A stretch of 61,595 nt of DNA from Stentor coeruleus (Eukaryota; Ciliophora; Heterotrichea; Heterotrichida; Stentoridae). The stretch covers positions 1-61,595 of the forward strand of contig MPUH01000361.1 in NCBI GenBank assembly GCA_001970955.1. The letters run 5' to 3'. Shown in pieces: positions 61,141-61,595 of this stretch. The position numbers and the translations under genes are program-made. Numbering within the stretch: the first letter of the stretch is position 1; every line of letters begins with the position of its first letter. The notes beneath the pieces were generated by a model. It had not been told where the DNA came from, did no database searches, and saw nothing but the letters and a program-made list of their open reading frames with translations.

Positions 61141-61595
61141 GTTTATACAAATTTTAATTAGTTAACAAAAATTGTATAAAATTAACGACTTAGCATATAA
61201 TCTATTAGCTATCTCTATTTTCAATCTTCTTATTCATAATGAGGATGAAGTTATTTTTTTATTAAAAAACATTTTTATGATAAAGGGAATCGATATAAAA
61301 CTTCTAAATTTAGTGATTATAAAAGAAAAGCTCTAGGTCAGGTGTAGAAATTTTCTTCGAAAACCTCAACACCGTATCTTTAGACGCTATTTCAGCATTA
61401 CAAACTAAAGAAAATTCTTTTATTTTCTTTGTTTTCAGCTCATTTACAAAATTCCCTATATTATTCTGTGCTGATTTTTTTAGTTTTACAATAGAAGCAA
61501 GTAAATTTTGCTCTGTTTCATAAGACTTTTCTTTTAAATTAAAATATGCTTTTTGTATTTCTTTATAATTTTTAGAAACAAGGTTATAGTTTTAA
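61141..61595 (-). pseudogene. Broken copy of coiled-coil member 8, runs off the window
   Basis: Minus-strand sequence closely matches the 3' flank, C-terminal codons and last coiled-coil blocks of the gene at 59256. The left part (61141-61240) matches 59165-59295; the part from about 61345 to the end matches about 59395-59655. Between them about 100 bp is replaced by unrelated sequence, and stops interrupt the frame, including one codon earlier than the parental stop at 61205-61207 and a TAG/frameshift near 61340. The copy therefore cannot encode the full protein. Its 5' end lies beyond the window. Confidence 0.75.

Overview
The window looks like macronuclear DNA of a heterotrich ciliate close to Stentor. 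It is very AT-rich and gene-dense, and all three standard stop codons end long reading frames. Nine introns can be placed by eye and all are 15 or 16 nt long. Seven are 15-mers, eight begin GTA, all end AG, and eight of nine have an A six bases from the 3' end. Spliceosomal introns this small with a standard code are characteristic of Stentor. No prokaryotic features, mobile elements or CRISPR arrays are visible. Five single-N positions are flanked by near-identical direct repeats and look like unmerged contig overlaps rather than biology.

Left part (0.6-13 kb): a mitochondrial-type RRM protein (-), a possible structured ncRNA, a 676-aa coiled coil (+), a giant MORN-repeat gene (-) split by one in-frame TGA inside a 54-bp tandem duplication, and a 607-aa protein whose C-terminus resembles a truncated haemoglobin.

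Central part (13.7-41 kb): conserved eukaryotic genes, several needing tiny introns to be read. They are a membrane RING-H2 E3 ligase; LRR-coiled-coil and FHA genes 28 bp apart; a likely Spc25 kinetochore subunit; a USP deubiquitinase; an oxysterol-binding-protein relative; an SNF1/AMPK-like kinase whose ATG is split by an intron; a P-loop orphan; an IQ + glycogen-binding + PP2C phosphatase; the Pol I second-largest subunit, divergent from a small CXC (LIN54/tesmin-type) protein; an FHA-PP2C phosphatase; a tetraspanin relic; an XRN2/Rat1-type exonuclease; and tRNA-Gly(UCC).

Right part (42-61.6 kb): the most unusual region. Eight intact genes and one broken copy form a family of paralogous coiled-coil proteins, seven of the eight and the broken copy on the minus strand. 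They share an N-terminal LPxL(K/R)(D/E)-like motif, a Ser-rich disordered region, an L-E-x-x-Y-x-x-D-T-N-x-L-K-K segment, an L-L-K-K-I-S-T-L-E-E segment and, in some members only, a C-terminal Cys-rich (CxxC...C...CPxC) module followed by a conserved EFKSNYL tail. Members differ by loss of the Cys module or by truncation, and the youngest duplicates (54.4 kb, 59.3 kb and the relic at 61.2 kb) show the expansion is still going on. The family's function cannot be read from the sequence.
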